This document shows positions 13,001-25,000 of a stretch of 64,000 nucleotides of DNA, piece by piece. The DNA comes from Mytilus californianus (taxonomy: Eukaryota > Mollusca > Bivalvia > Mytilida > Mytilidae). Position 1 is the stretch's first letter; every line of letters begins with the position of its first letter. Both the position numbers and the translations under genes were made by a program. The notes beneath the pieces are model-generated. The model was not told where the DNA came from, made no database searches, and was given only the letters and a program-made list of their open reading frames with translations. The stretch spans positions 59,852,318 to 59,916,317 of the forward strand of contig NW_026262593.1 in NCBI RefSeq assembly GCF_021869535.1, read 5' to 3'.

Positions 13001-16000
13001 TTAAATTTTTGCAAAGTGAACTGTCCAATTGAATAAATACAAAAGGTATTGTCCTCTGTGGAGTTCGTTGAATGGGAACTTTAAATTTTGCTTTAAAAAA
13101 ACAATCATTCATTGATTAATTTGGAGGTCAAAAAATAATCCCTAGCTGATTTTTGGTACCTTAGAGTATGACAATGACTTACAGGTTGAGTTTGTGTTTC
13201 ATTCAAGTTGAATGACTTTTTTTGAGGAGGGGACAATCAAGTCATACAGACACATATAGTTTTCATATATTTTCAAGCTGTTAATAGAAATATATCATAT
13301 AAAAACACTTTTGAATATGGAAATATTTTAACAGAGTATTAATTTAAAACTGTTACTCCATCAAGGTATATCATGATGAATGATAAAAAAGCAATTCATT
13401 TCTGCAATTTGCATCCCCATTCTTGATAATTTATTCCAGGGATGATCAAGTGATAATGTCTGCTGTGCACCTTCTGTTGAACTCTATGAACAGATATAGC
13501 ATGATTTATATCAGTTTGAATTTCAGTCCTCAATGCTCTTCAACTTTGTACTTTATTTGGTCTTTTACAGCTCTTCTATAATAGCATGCAAAGCAAACCT
13601 TTGATCAACTTGCTTGCTATGTTTGCTTGGATGTTTGCAAACAATAGGTAGGCGGAGTTTCAGTGTGTTATATATATACTGGGATTTGATTGGACAATAA
13701 AAATTGACATGAAATGAAGTTAATGTTTATTGTCCAATTAAATTCCAGTATATAGTAAACAGACTGAAACAAAGTTAATGTTATTGTCCAATTAAATTCC
13801 AGTATATAGTAAACAGACTGAAACAGACTACCTACCTGTAAAAACAAATATCCAAACAATCATAGCAAGCAAGTTGATCAAAGGTTTGCCTTGCATGCTT
13901 TTATAGAAGAGCTGTACTTTTTTTATTCGAGCGTCACTGATGAGTCTTTTGTAATGGAAACATGTGTCAGACATACACAGTTTTAAGCCAGGTACCTGTG
14001 ATGAGTTAATTTCCACCTGTTAGTGTGTATGGGTTTGGAACATTATAAATATAACTAAATTTTAAATATTATTTTTATTTTTTTATAGCATGTATAGTGC
14101 TAAATTGTTTATTTTTTTTATGAAATTTGAAATTTATTAATAAGAAAGTCTTTTACTTTGATTTAGTTGCATTTGATACAAGAGAACCTGAAAGGAGCTG
14201 TTCTGTCAGCAATGGACACCAAAACAAGTGGGAAGTCTGCTATGAAGGCTCTTGGTTGGAACAATCCTGCCACAATTGCTATAGCAGTTGATACAAAATT
14301 AGAGTCAGTTACAGGAGGTGCCGTATACTTTTATATTAAAATTATTTTTAGGGTAAAATATCTTTGTAGCGAGATATACCTTTATAACTACAAAGAACAA
14401 ATGTTTTTTTTTCAGATTTATGTAGTTAAACAACATGTATCATTCAGATCAGCTTATGACCACAATAGTAAGAAATCAGCACTTTCTCAAGTCTTTTCAA
14501 AAATTGAAAAGTGCACTTGATATATTTTTCTCTGTGTAGACCAAGTGGTCTAAGTAGTTCATCTACTGTATCAATAGCCTGTCAACACTGAGGTTGTGAG
14601 CTTGAACTCCTCACGTGTCAGGTGCATTTAACATTAATCTTAATTGACTAGGATTAAAAGTTTTCCTGCTGAAGGTAGGTGGTTCTCTCTGGGCACTCCG
14701 GCTTCCTCCACCAACAAAGACTGACCGCTAATACAAATGCTGAGAATTAAAACTAATGTTTTCAAATTGTGGCAGAAAGCTATATACCTATCAGTTATTA
14801 TCAAAAAGTTGATGGTTAACTCATTGTACAAAAATTTTCAACTAATGAAATTGACCGTTGTGAAATTGTCAAAATGTATTAAAAGAAAAATGTCATTCAT
14901 TTAATTTTGAAATAAAACATAATTACAAAAATAGTCATATGAAATCCTAACACAAAAAAGAAAAAAGAAAATTTCATCTTTATTTATCTTAAAATTAGTA
15001 TATAATAAAATTGAGAATGGAAATGGGGAATGTGTCAAAGAGACATAATGAAATGAGTGCACAGAGTGAATCCTTCTATTTTAATCAGAAAGGAAAATTA
15101 TTCTGTGTATATTTATTTCATTTTATTGTTCGATTGATTTATTTTTTTCTCTCTTATTATTATCAATATAAAAAATATTCATATTTCTTGTTAATTATGA
15201 ATTGCCAGGAGATGAAATACAAAAATTGCTTGGGAGCAGTACATCAGACATAGCAGGTAGAAGTGATCAAGCCTTTGTTGTCGGACGTGGTTTAACAAGT
15301 CACGGAGTAAAATTACTTGGACAGAAACTTGCTAACATGACAATTGGAGATATTGAAAACCTCCTGGATGTGAAGAATGTGGACCCGATAGAAGTGCTGA
15401 AGTTAATTAATGAACTGAGAGATCTGTACAGAGCTTTGGTAATACATGTCGATGGTTTAATTGTCTTGTCTAAATGAACTTAATGATAATCAGTTGTAAT
15501 TCACACAATAAGCAAAAATTAGGACAAAGATTTCATTATTTTAAAACAAGAGTTTTGTTTTTGATTAAATATTTGGTATTGTCATCAGGATAGCTAATTA
15601 CAAAAAAGCATGAAAAAGTCTTCACATCTATCGTTTATATAAAGTCACACACTAAAAATTATGAGCTTCTCAGGTCAATTTATGAAAATTTGAATGAGGC
15701 TAGGCTAGCTTCTTTTCCCCTTTTTTATTTTTTTACCTTGCATGACACCAATGAAGTTGCCTTCTTGATTTCGTGTTTTTAAAAATACTGCTTAAGGTGG
15801 TACCTAACACTACAGGGAGATAACTCTGTAAAATCAGCTAAACGTTTTAATTACGTTGTGTTGTTATGGGAATATTAAGCTTCTCAATGATCAAAATTAG
15901 TGTTTGTCAAACTGCTATATAACCAGTGTAATTTTTCTGATAAATTGGTTGGTTCAAATTTTTTGAAATTTTTATATTTTTGTCAAAGGGTCAAATTAAA

Positions 16001-19000
16001 TACTTAGTCAAAATTTTATGAAAATTAAACGAGCCAAATTAATTTTAGTGAAGGTGTTGGATACCACCTTAATCTCATTGGGCATTTAATTGTAAATGCT
16101 TTATACTTTTCACAAAATGATTTTTTGATAAAAAAAAAAACAGCCAACATAGCAAGTATTGGGAAAATGAGGATATGCCTCAGTAGCTAATGATGTTTTT
16201 TTTTGGGGCCAAATAGATCCTTTACCGAAAGGCATTTAGTTCATTATAAAAATGAGGCATGGGTAGTTTTATACAAAGTACTAAGAAGTAATTTTAAGAA
16301 AAAAAACAGGAAAAAGGTAATTTTTTTTATCTAAAATACTCTTGTGATTTTTTTTAGTTATCAGAATTTTTGTCCAATATACTAGGAGGAGAATCAGATG
16401 TTTTTAAATCAGAGGATCTTGTCATGTGGAAAGAAATTCCAATGCCAATTCAAAATATAGAAAAAGAATTTCCTCAGCCCCTTGGGTTTGGAATGGTACC
16501 GATTGGTGGAATTGTCTTGCTGAAGTATAGTATGTATTTATTTTTAGGGCATAGGATACAGTTACAGGGGAGGTAATGATGTTGCTAACATAAAATGTTA
16601 TTTTTCGCGACGTCAAACGATGAAATTAAATAAAATCTTTCTAAAAGTAAGTTTACATGTATCTGTTCATTTTTTATCGTGAAACGGTTGATTTTTTTAT
16701 TATGTTTTTGGCTTCATAAAATAAAAGTGGCTGCCTTTCGAACGTGTATTATAGGTCCACTTTGAAGTACAAAAGTTCTAAATTTTCCTATTAGAATCGA
16801 AATAATTCTATCATGCCATGCTCTATTCTCATTTTAACATGGGTAGGCATTATATCTGTCAACATTTTACACCTCGTTAATGCTGACTTCAGAGAAATGG
16901 ATTAATGCCCATTTATAGTGAAGAGAGAGTAGATATGAAATCTAAATAGAAATAGTTATCACTGCCTTTATGTTTCATAAATATGTACATGTTTTGTAGC
17001 TGTTGGCATTGGGATGTATTATGGTGTGAAGTTTAGTGTAGGTGTAGAGATTTTGAAAATGAAAGCACTAGCTGAGGTAGCACCAAATGTTGGATTTATG
17101 GCTTACGGAGAAGTTGGAATAGGATTTTTTCCAATATTTGCCAAGCTTCGACTAGAGGGACATATAATGGATTTGAGCTTCCCAACAAGAGCAGAAGTAG
17201 CCTTTAATAAATTTCCTCTTGATGTTGGGTAAATGTATTAATATAGAAATGTATTAAACCAAAATGCAAAAACTTTGTTTTCAATTCACATGATAGAGAT
17301 TTAGAGATATAATAAAGTGAAATCATTAGAAATTATCAGGTCTTTTATATTTCTTAAGGGATTATCCTTCCTGAATACTCAAGAAAACAAACTTTTTTTA
17401 TGCCCCTGCCGTAGCGGTGGGGGCATTAAGTTTTACCCTTTGTTCGTCTGTACGTACGTACGTCCCAAAATTGTTTTCCGTTCTCTAACTTGAGTTTGCC
17501 TCAACCAAATGTTATGAAACTTATACACAATGCTTATTACCACAAAACACAGATCAAGTTTGAATTTTGGTGGTGTCACTTTAACCGTTCTAGAGTTATG
17601 CCCCCTTATAAATGGAAAAATTGCAAATTTTTAGTTTCCGTTCTCTAACTTAAGTTTGCCTCAACCAAATGTTATGAAACTTATACACAATGCTTATTAC
17701 CACAAAACACAGATCAAGTTTGAATTTTGGTGGCGTCACTTTAACTGTTCTAGAGTTATGCCCCTTTATATATGGAAAAATTGCAAAATTTTTATTTTCT
17801 TCTAAATATCAAGTAATTTTTAAAATTGGAGTTATCTTCCTTTGTCCATGATTATAGTTGAATCAACTACAATCAATGCTTTATACAATGCAATGTTTAA
17901 TTTTGACTTCCACTGATAAAACACAGATCAAGTTGAATTTGGGTAGTGTCACTTTAACCATTATTAAGTTATGCCCCTTTATAAATCGAAAGATTGCAAA
18001 ATTTTTAGTTTCCATTCTGTAACTTAAGTTTGCCCCAACCAAACATTATGAAACCTATACACAATATTCATTACCACAAAACTAAGATCAAGTACAAATT
18101 TTTTGTTTCCGTTTTCTAACTTTATAGTTTGCCTCAACCAAATGTTATGAAATTTATATACAATGCTTATTACTATATAATACAGATTAAGTACGAAATT
18201 GGGTGGCGAAACTTTTACCATTTTTGAGTTATGTCCCTTTATAAACATAAAAATTGTTGAATTTTTTAGTTTGTCTCAACCAAATGTTATAAAACTTATT
18301 CACAACCGTTCTAGAGTTATGCATGTTTACAAATAGAAAAATTGCTGAATTTTTAGTTTCTGTTCTCTACTTAAGTTAGCCTCAACCTAATGTTATGAGA
18401 CTTACACACAATGCTTATTACCACAAAACTCAGATCAAGTTCAAATTTGGGTAGCGTCACTTTTACCGTTCTTCAGTTATGTCCTTTTATAACTTAATAT
18501 GATATGCAAGCCAGGGCATCATCTGTGTCCACATGTGGACACTATCCACATTTATTTGTCTTTCTTCAATTTACCGTATAGCGGGTTATTTTTTACGCGG
18601 GTGTAAAATTTTGCGATTTAAGGGCAACAAAGTATACGAAAAATTTTGGCGGTTTTTATTTTAGCGGATTCTTTAATCCCAATTGAATATTTTGGCGGAT
18701 ACTGAAATGGTTCTACTTAAAAAGTTGTAAAAATTGACAAACAAGGGTCTATTGTTATGGTTAAATGATTGTTTTTCCTGCATGACGTCTTATTTATTGA
18801 TTATATTTTTATATAGTTAATCAATAGAATACAAGTACATAGTTATTTTTCACAGGTGTACAAACTTCTTGTAAATATTACGGTTGACCGTACCTTTGAT
18901 GTACTAATTAGGTTATAAAATTATCATTAGTGACTTACAACTCTTATATAATTTGACACTAATTAATAAGGATAAAATACCTGACAAGCGTACCTCACAC

Positions 19001-22000
19001 TCTTATATCATTATTTATTTTATGTAATCAATAAACTAATTAATACCTGAAAGCCAGTGAACAATGGCCTTTGGCATTTATGTTGTTCAAATTAACAAGA
19101 ACCGTGATTGATCCGTCGAACAGGAAAAAACTAGATAGTTTACAAAACGCTTTAACCTAGAAAGTATCGAACGTATGCACAAATTTTCGCGGAATTTATT
19201 TTCGCGATTTCTCCTGACCCGCCAAAATAAGCGAAAATAAACACCCTGCAAAATAACCCGCTATACGGTATGATATTTGTATTGCCTCCTTTGTATCTTC
19301 TACACCTTTTATGTTACACATGATGTAATTCCTTTTCCCCTTTTTGTTATACGACCGCAAAAAATTTTTGTGGTCGTATATTGGTATGACGTTGGCGTCG
19401 TCGTCGTCGTCGTCCGAAGACACATTGGTTTTCGCACTCTAACTTTAGTTTAAGGGAATGGATCTCTATGAAATTTTACCATAAGGTTCAATACCACAAA
19501 AGGAAGGTTGGGATTGATTTTGGGGGTTATGGTACCAACAGTTAAGGAATTAGGGGCCAAAAAGGGGCCAAAAATAAGCATTTTTGTAACTTCCAGACAT
19601 AACTTGTGTGTTAGTGTATGGATCTCTCTGACATTGTACCACAAGGTTCCATATCACACAGGGAATGCTGGGATTGATTTTGGGGGTAATTGCCTCAAAA
19701 TATTAGGAATTAGGGGCAAAAAAAGGGGCAAAAAACAAGCATTTTCTAGTTTCATTACAATAACTTGTGTGTGAGTGTATGGATCTTTCTGAAATTGTAC
19801 TACAAGGTTCCATATCACAAAGGGAAAGCTGGAATTGAGTTTGGGGGTAATTGCCCAAAAAGTTTAGGAATAAGGGGCCAAAAAGGGGCCAAAAATAAGC
19901 ATTTTTCTAGTTTCCAGACAATAACTTGTGTTCAAGTATATGGATCTCTCTGAAATTGTACTGCAAGGTACCATACCACAAAGGGAAGGCTGGGATTGAG
20001 TTTGGGGGTGATGAATCATAAGGGGGTTCAAAAAATTTGGGGGGGGGGGGGGATTTTTTTTTTTTTTCCTTTTTTTTTTTCTTTTAAAATTTTCCATTTT
20101 AAGTTGGTTATTTCTGTTTTATATTTAAAAGCAAATTATAATGATATGGTAGGAGATACACACCAAACAGAATGTGTGAATTATTATATAATAAGTATTG
20201 TGCAATAGCAAGAAATTTTCAATTGCACAGTATTGCACAATAGCAAGAAATCTTCAATTGCACAGTATTGCGCAATAGCAAGAAACCTTCAATTGCACAG
20301 TGATGTGCAATAGCAAGAAATATCCAATAGCACAATATTGCGCAATAGCAAGAAATTGTCAATTGTACAGTATTGCGCAATAGCAAGAAATATTCAATTG
20401 CACAGTATTGTGCAAAAGAAGATACTTCGTATAAATTGCTTATTTCTTGACCAATTTCAATGGGGTTTTATTCTTGAATTCTTGGGGTTCTTTAATATGC
20501 TGATTCTAACCGTGTATTAAGTTTTTGGATTTTGGGCCTCGTTTTTAAATTGGTCCACATTGAGGTCCAAAGGGTCCAAAATTAAACTTTGTTTGATTTC
20601 ATCAAAAATTGAATTATTGGGGTTCTTTGATATGCCGAATCTAACCGTGTATTTAGATTCTTAATTTTTGGTTCCGTTTTCAAATTGGTCTACATTAAGG
20701 TCCAAAGGTTACAAAATTAAACTTAGTTTGATTTTAACAAAAATTGAATTCTTAGGGTTCTTTGATATGCTGAATCTAAACATGTATTTAGATTTTTGAT
20801 TATGGGCCCAGTTTTCAAGTTGGTCCAAATCGGGGTCCAAAATTAAACTTTGTTTGATTTCAACAAAAATTGAATATATGGGGTTCTTTGATATGCTGAA
20901 TATAACCATGTATTTAGATTTTGATTTTTGGGCCCCATTATCAACTTTGTCCACATTGAGGTCAAAAGGGTCCAAAATTAAACTTTGTTTGGATTTCATC
21001 AAAAATTGAATTCTTGGGGTTCTTTGATATGCTGAATCTAACCATGTATTTAGATTTTGGATATTGGACCATAATAGGTGAATGTCCAATTAAAAATTTT
21101 TAAGTTCTTAGACCACATTCATTCTGTGTCAGAAACCTATGCTGTGTCAAATATTTAATCACAATCCAAATTCAGAGCTGTATCAAGCTTGAATGTTGTG
21201 TCCATACTTGCCCCAACTGTTCAGGGTTCAACCTTTGCGGTCGTATCAAGCTGCGCCCTGCGGAGCATTTTATTACACATGTAATTCCTTCCCACTTTAT
21301 GTTACACATGATGTAATTCCTTTCCCCTTTTATATTACACATGATGTAATATTTCCCCATTTTATGTTACACATGATGTAATTCTTTTTCCCCTTTTTGT
21401 AACACATGATGTAATTCCTTACCAGCTTTTTGTAACACATGATGTTATTCCTTACCAGCTTTTTGTTACACATGATGTAATTCCTTCCCAGCTTTATGTT
21501 ACACATGATGTTATTCCTTCCCAGCTTTATGTTACGCATGTTATTCCTACCCCCTTTAAGTTACACATGTAATTCTTTCCCCCTTTATGTTACACATGAT
21601 GTAATTCCTTCCTCCTTTATGATACACGTGATGTAATTCCTTCCCTCTTTTATGTTAGGCATGATGTAGTTCTTTCCCACTTTTTTGTAACACCTGATTA
21701 ATTTTTTTCCCTTTTAACAAATGATGTAACTCCTTCCCCCTTTATGTTACACATGTATTTTCTTCCTTCCGTTATGTATAACTTGAAGAAATACCTTCCC
21801 CCTTTTTTTTTTTATACATGATGTAATTTCTTCCCCCTTTATGTTACACATGTAATTCCTTCCCAACTTAATGTTACACATAATGTTATTTCTTCCCCCC
21901 CATCATGTTACAAATGATGTCGTTCCTGTGTGTATGGTTGAAAGCATTACTAAATTTATAAGTGAAGTTAAAACTTAATGTAAATTGAATTTTATTTTTA

Positions 22001-25000
22001 ATTTAGAATTACTATGCATCTTGAACTGATACCAATCAGCCTTAAACTGATGGGTTTAGTGACATTGGAGGTTCCATTGTTGGTCAAAACTATAACAGAA
22101 ACATTATTTGAAGCCAATCTTTGGGAATACACAAGTGCAACAATTAATAAACAAATAATTGATGACAGAAAAGATGAAAAAGATACAACTGGACCTCTCA
22201 TAACAGACTTCATCGACAAACCAAACACGGGAAGGGTAAGCATCATCCAATGAATCAAACAGGTGAGCATCATCTAATGAATCTAACTTGTGAGCATCAT
22301 CAAATGAATCTAATGGGTGAGCATCATCAAATGAATCTAACGGGTGAGTATCATCAAATGAATCTAACCGATGAGCATCAAATGAATCTAACGTGTGAAT
22401 ATCATCAAATGAATCTAACGGAAGTGCATCATCAAATGAATCAAACAGGGTTAGGGTAAGCATCATTGAATGAACCAAATATAGGAAGGGTGAGCATCAT
22501 CGAATGAATCAAACAGGGGAAGGGGGAGATCATAGTATGAATCAAATAGAGGAAGGACGAGCATCATCGAATGAATCAAACAGGTGAGGGGGGAGGCATC
22601 ATTGAATGAATCAAACAGGGGAGGGTTAGCATCAGTGAATGAACCAAATAGAGGAAGGGGAGGCATCACTTATAAACCAAACAGGGGAAGGGTAAGCATC
22701 GTTGATTAACCAACAGGGGAAGCTTAAGCATCCTTGAATAAACCAAACTGGGAAAGCATAAGCATTCAATAAATCAAACAGAGGAAGGGTAAGAATCATG
22801 GAATAAACCAATCAGGGGAAGGATATGCATCTTTGATTAAATCAAACAGGTAAAGCATAAGCATTTTTGAATAAACCAACCAGGGGAAGAATAAGGATCT
22901 TTGAATAAAGTTATCCAGGGAAAGATAGGAATCATTGAATAAATCAAACAGGGGAAAGGTAGGCATCATTAAATAAACCAAATGGAGCCAGGGTAAGCAT
23001 TACTGATAAAATTAACAGGGGAAGGGTAAGCATTATTGATAATGTAATGTGCAGGCTGTACCCCCCTGACATTTTTTAAATTATTGGAAAACCACATTTC
23101 CTTTTATTTTTCATGTTTTGCCAATTTACAAGTTCTTGTTGATAATGTTTGGCTAAGGCCCTTTGTTATGTTAAGATATTTGGTAATTTTGCTTGTTGCA
23201 AGCCAGGAAATAGTTTCAATGGAAATTTTTCATTATTTGTTAACTTGTTCATGACATAAGTTCAAAGTTAATCATGTTTGTTGTTTTCTTTTCATAAATT
23301 TCACAGGGCTTTAAATCATATAAAAGTAAAGACCATAGAACTTCCACGTTTAACTGCTGCTTTATATTGTTGTAAAGTAATCATTACATGTTTAAAATAA
23401 GAAGTAAACAGAATTTTATTGATTCTCAGCTGATCGTAATCGATCACCATGTAAACAAAGTCACATGACCGTCTAGACGTCTAGGAATTCGTCTGCTATG
23501 TATTTTCTTTGAGATTTTAGTATGTTTTGCAAGATCAGTAAACATGGAAACATAAATTTCAATTAACAATTTCTTATTATAATTATGTATATAACTGATA
23601 TGAATGTGCCGCCCTTGGGTTATTTCTGCACTAAGCCTGTTTACAATGTGATTACGCCATTTTTGTCGAGCCTGCGACTTTTGTCGCAGAAAGCTCGACA
23701 TAGGGATAGTGATCCGGCAGCGGCGGCGTTAGCTAACTTTTTAAAAGCTTAATATTTTAGAAGGTGGAAGATCTGGATGCTTCATACTTTGTATATGGAT
23801 GCCTCATGTTACGAAGTTTCCATCAGTCACATGTCCAATGTCCTTGACCTCATTTTCATGGTTCAGTGACTACTTGAAAAAAAAATTAAGATTTTTTATA
23901 ATGTTAAATTCTCTCATATTATAAGTAATAGGATAACTATATTTGGTATGTGCGTACCTTGCAAGGTCCTCATGCCCATCAGACAGTTTTCTCTTGACCT
24001 CGACCTCATTTCATGGATCAGAAAACAAGGTTAAGTTTTGGTGGTCAAGTCCATATCTCAGATACTATAAGCAATAGGTCTAGTATATTCGGTGTATGGA
24101 AGGACTGTAAGGTGTACATGTCCAACTGGCAGGTGTCATCTGACCTTGACCTCATTTTCATTGTTCAGTGGTTATAGTTAAGTTTTTGTGTTTTGGTCTT
24201 TTTTTCTTATACTGTATGCAATTGGTCTACTATATTTGGTGTATGGAATGATTGTAAGGTGTACATGTCCAACTGGCAGGTGTCATCTGACCTTGACCTC
24301 ATTTTCATGGTTCAGTGGTCAAAGTTAAGTTTTTGAGTTTTGGTCTTTTTGTCTAATACTATATGCAATAGTTCAACTATATTTGGTGTATGGAAATATT
24401 TTATGATCTATATGTCAGTCACGCAGGTTTTATTTGACATTGACCTCATTTTCAAGGTTCATTGCTCAGTGTTAAGTTTTTGTGTTTTAGTCTGTTTTTC
24501 TTAAACTATAAGCAATAGGTCAACTATATTTGTTGTATGGAAGAATTGTTAGCTGTACATGCCTGCCTAGCATGGTTCGTCTGACCTTGACCTCATTTTC
24601 ATGGTTCATTGGTCAATGTTTAGTTTACTTGGTTAATGTTAAGTTTATGTGACAGCTGTAATAAAGCTTTATATTTAGGACTATCAACATAATATCAATG
24701 ATTAGTAAAGAAGGCGAGACATTTCAGCGTGTGCACTCTTGTTGTATCAAAGCGCTTTACCCCAAACCATGTTTTGCTTGCCCGATTAAAATTTACATAA
24801 TGTACGACATTCTAACCTATAGTCCCGCGTTCCTTAAAGTCATAGCTAATAAAGCGCCACACCCTGGCAGGCTGTTAACTCTTAAGTAACTCCAAATTCA
24901 TGAAAGTTCAGGCAATTGCCCGGCTCAACTTGTCCCACCATTTTTGTTTTCATTGTTACGGTTGGCCAATACATGTCACGTGACATATAAATTTTACTAT

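Larger units (their letters stand above)
19347..21268 (+). mobile_element. Composite repeat, ATACGACCGC family, long copy
   Basis: Starts with a hairpin (atacgaccgc, A/T spacer, gtggtcgtat) and a gtcgtcgtcgtcgtc microsatellite. It ends in gcggtcgtatcaagctgcgc. Interior arrays in order: four units of about 161 bp (19459-20030, ggatctctctgaaattgtac motif), a poly-G/poly-T patch at 20038-20090, six 35-bp units (20204-20415), and five units of about 135 bp (20486-21085). A shorter copy lies at 33018-34030. It is inserted in the 31-bp minisatellite, which continues on both sides. Confidence 0.8.

Noticed and set aside
13569-13652. Acceptor-like tcttttacag with following sequence as an exon
   Set aside because: It is the edge of a foldback arm; the sequence after it has stops in the needed frame and exons 13 and 14 join without it.
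22104-22478. Minus-strand 124-codon frame (DSFDDAHPLDSFDDAH repeats)
   Set aside because: Antisense of exon 18 and of the junction-derived minisatellite; repeat-generated.
24698-24889. 63-codon frame MISKEGETFQRVHSCC
   Set aside because: Starts inside the end of the GTCGAGCC repeat and has no domain, splice or homology support.
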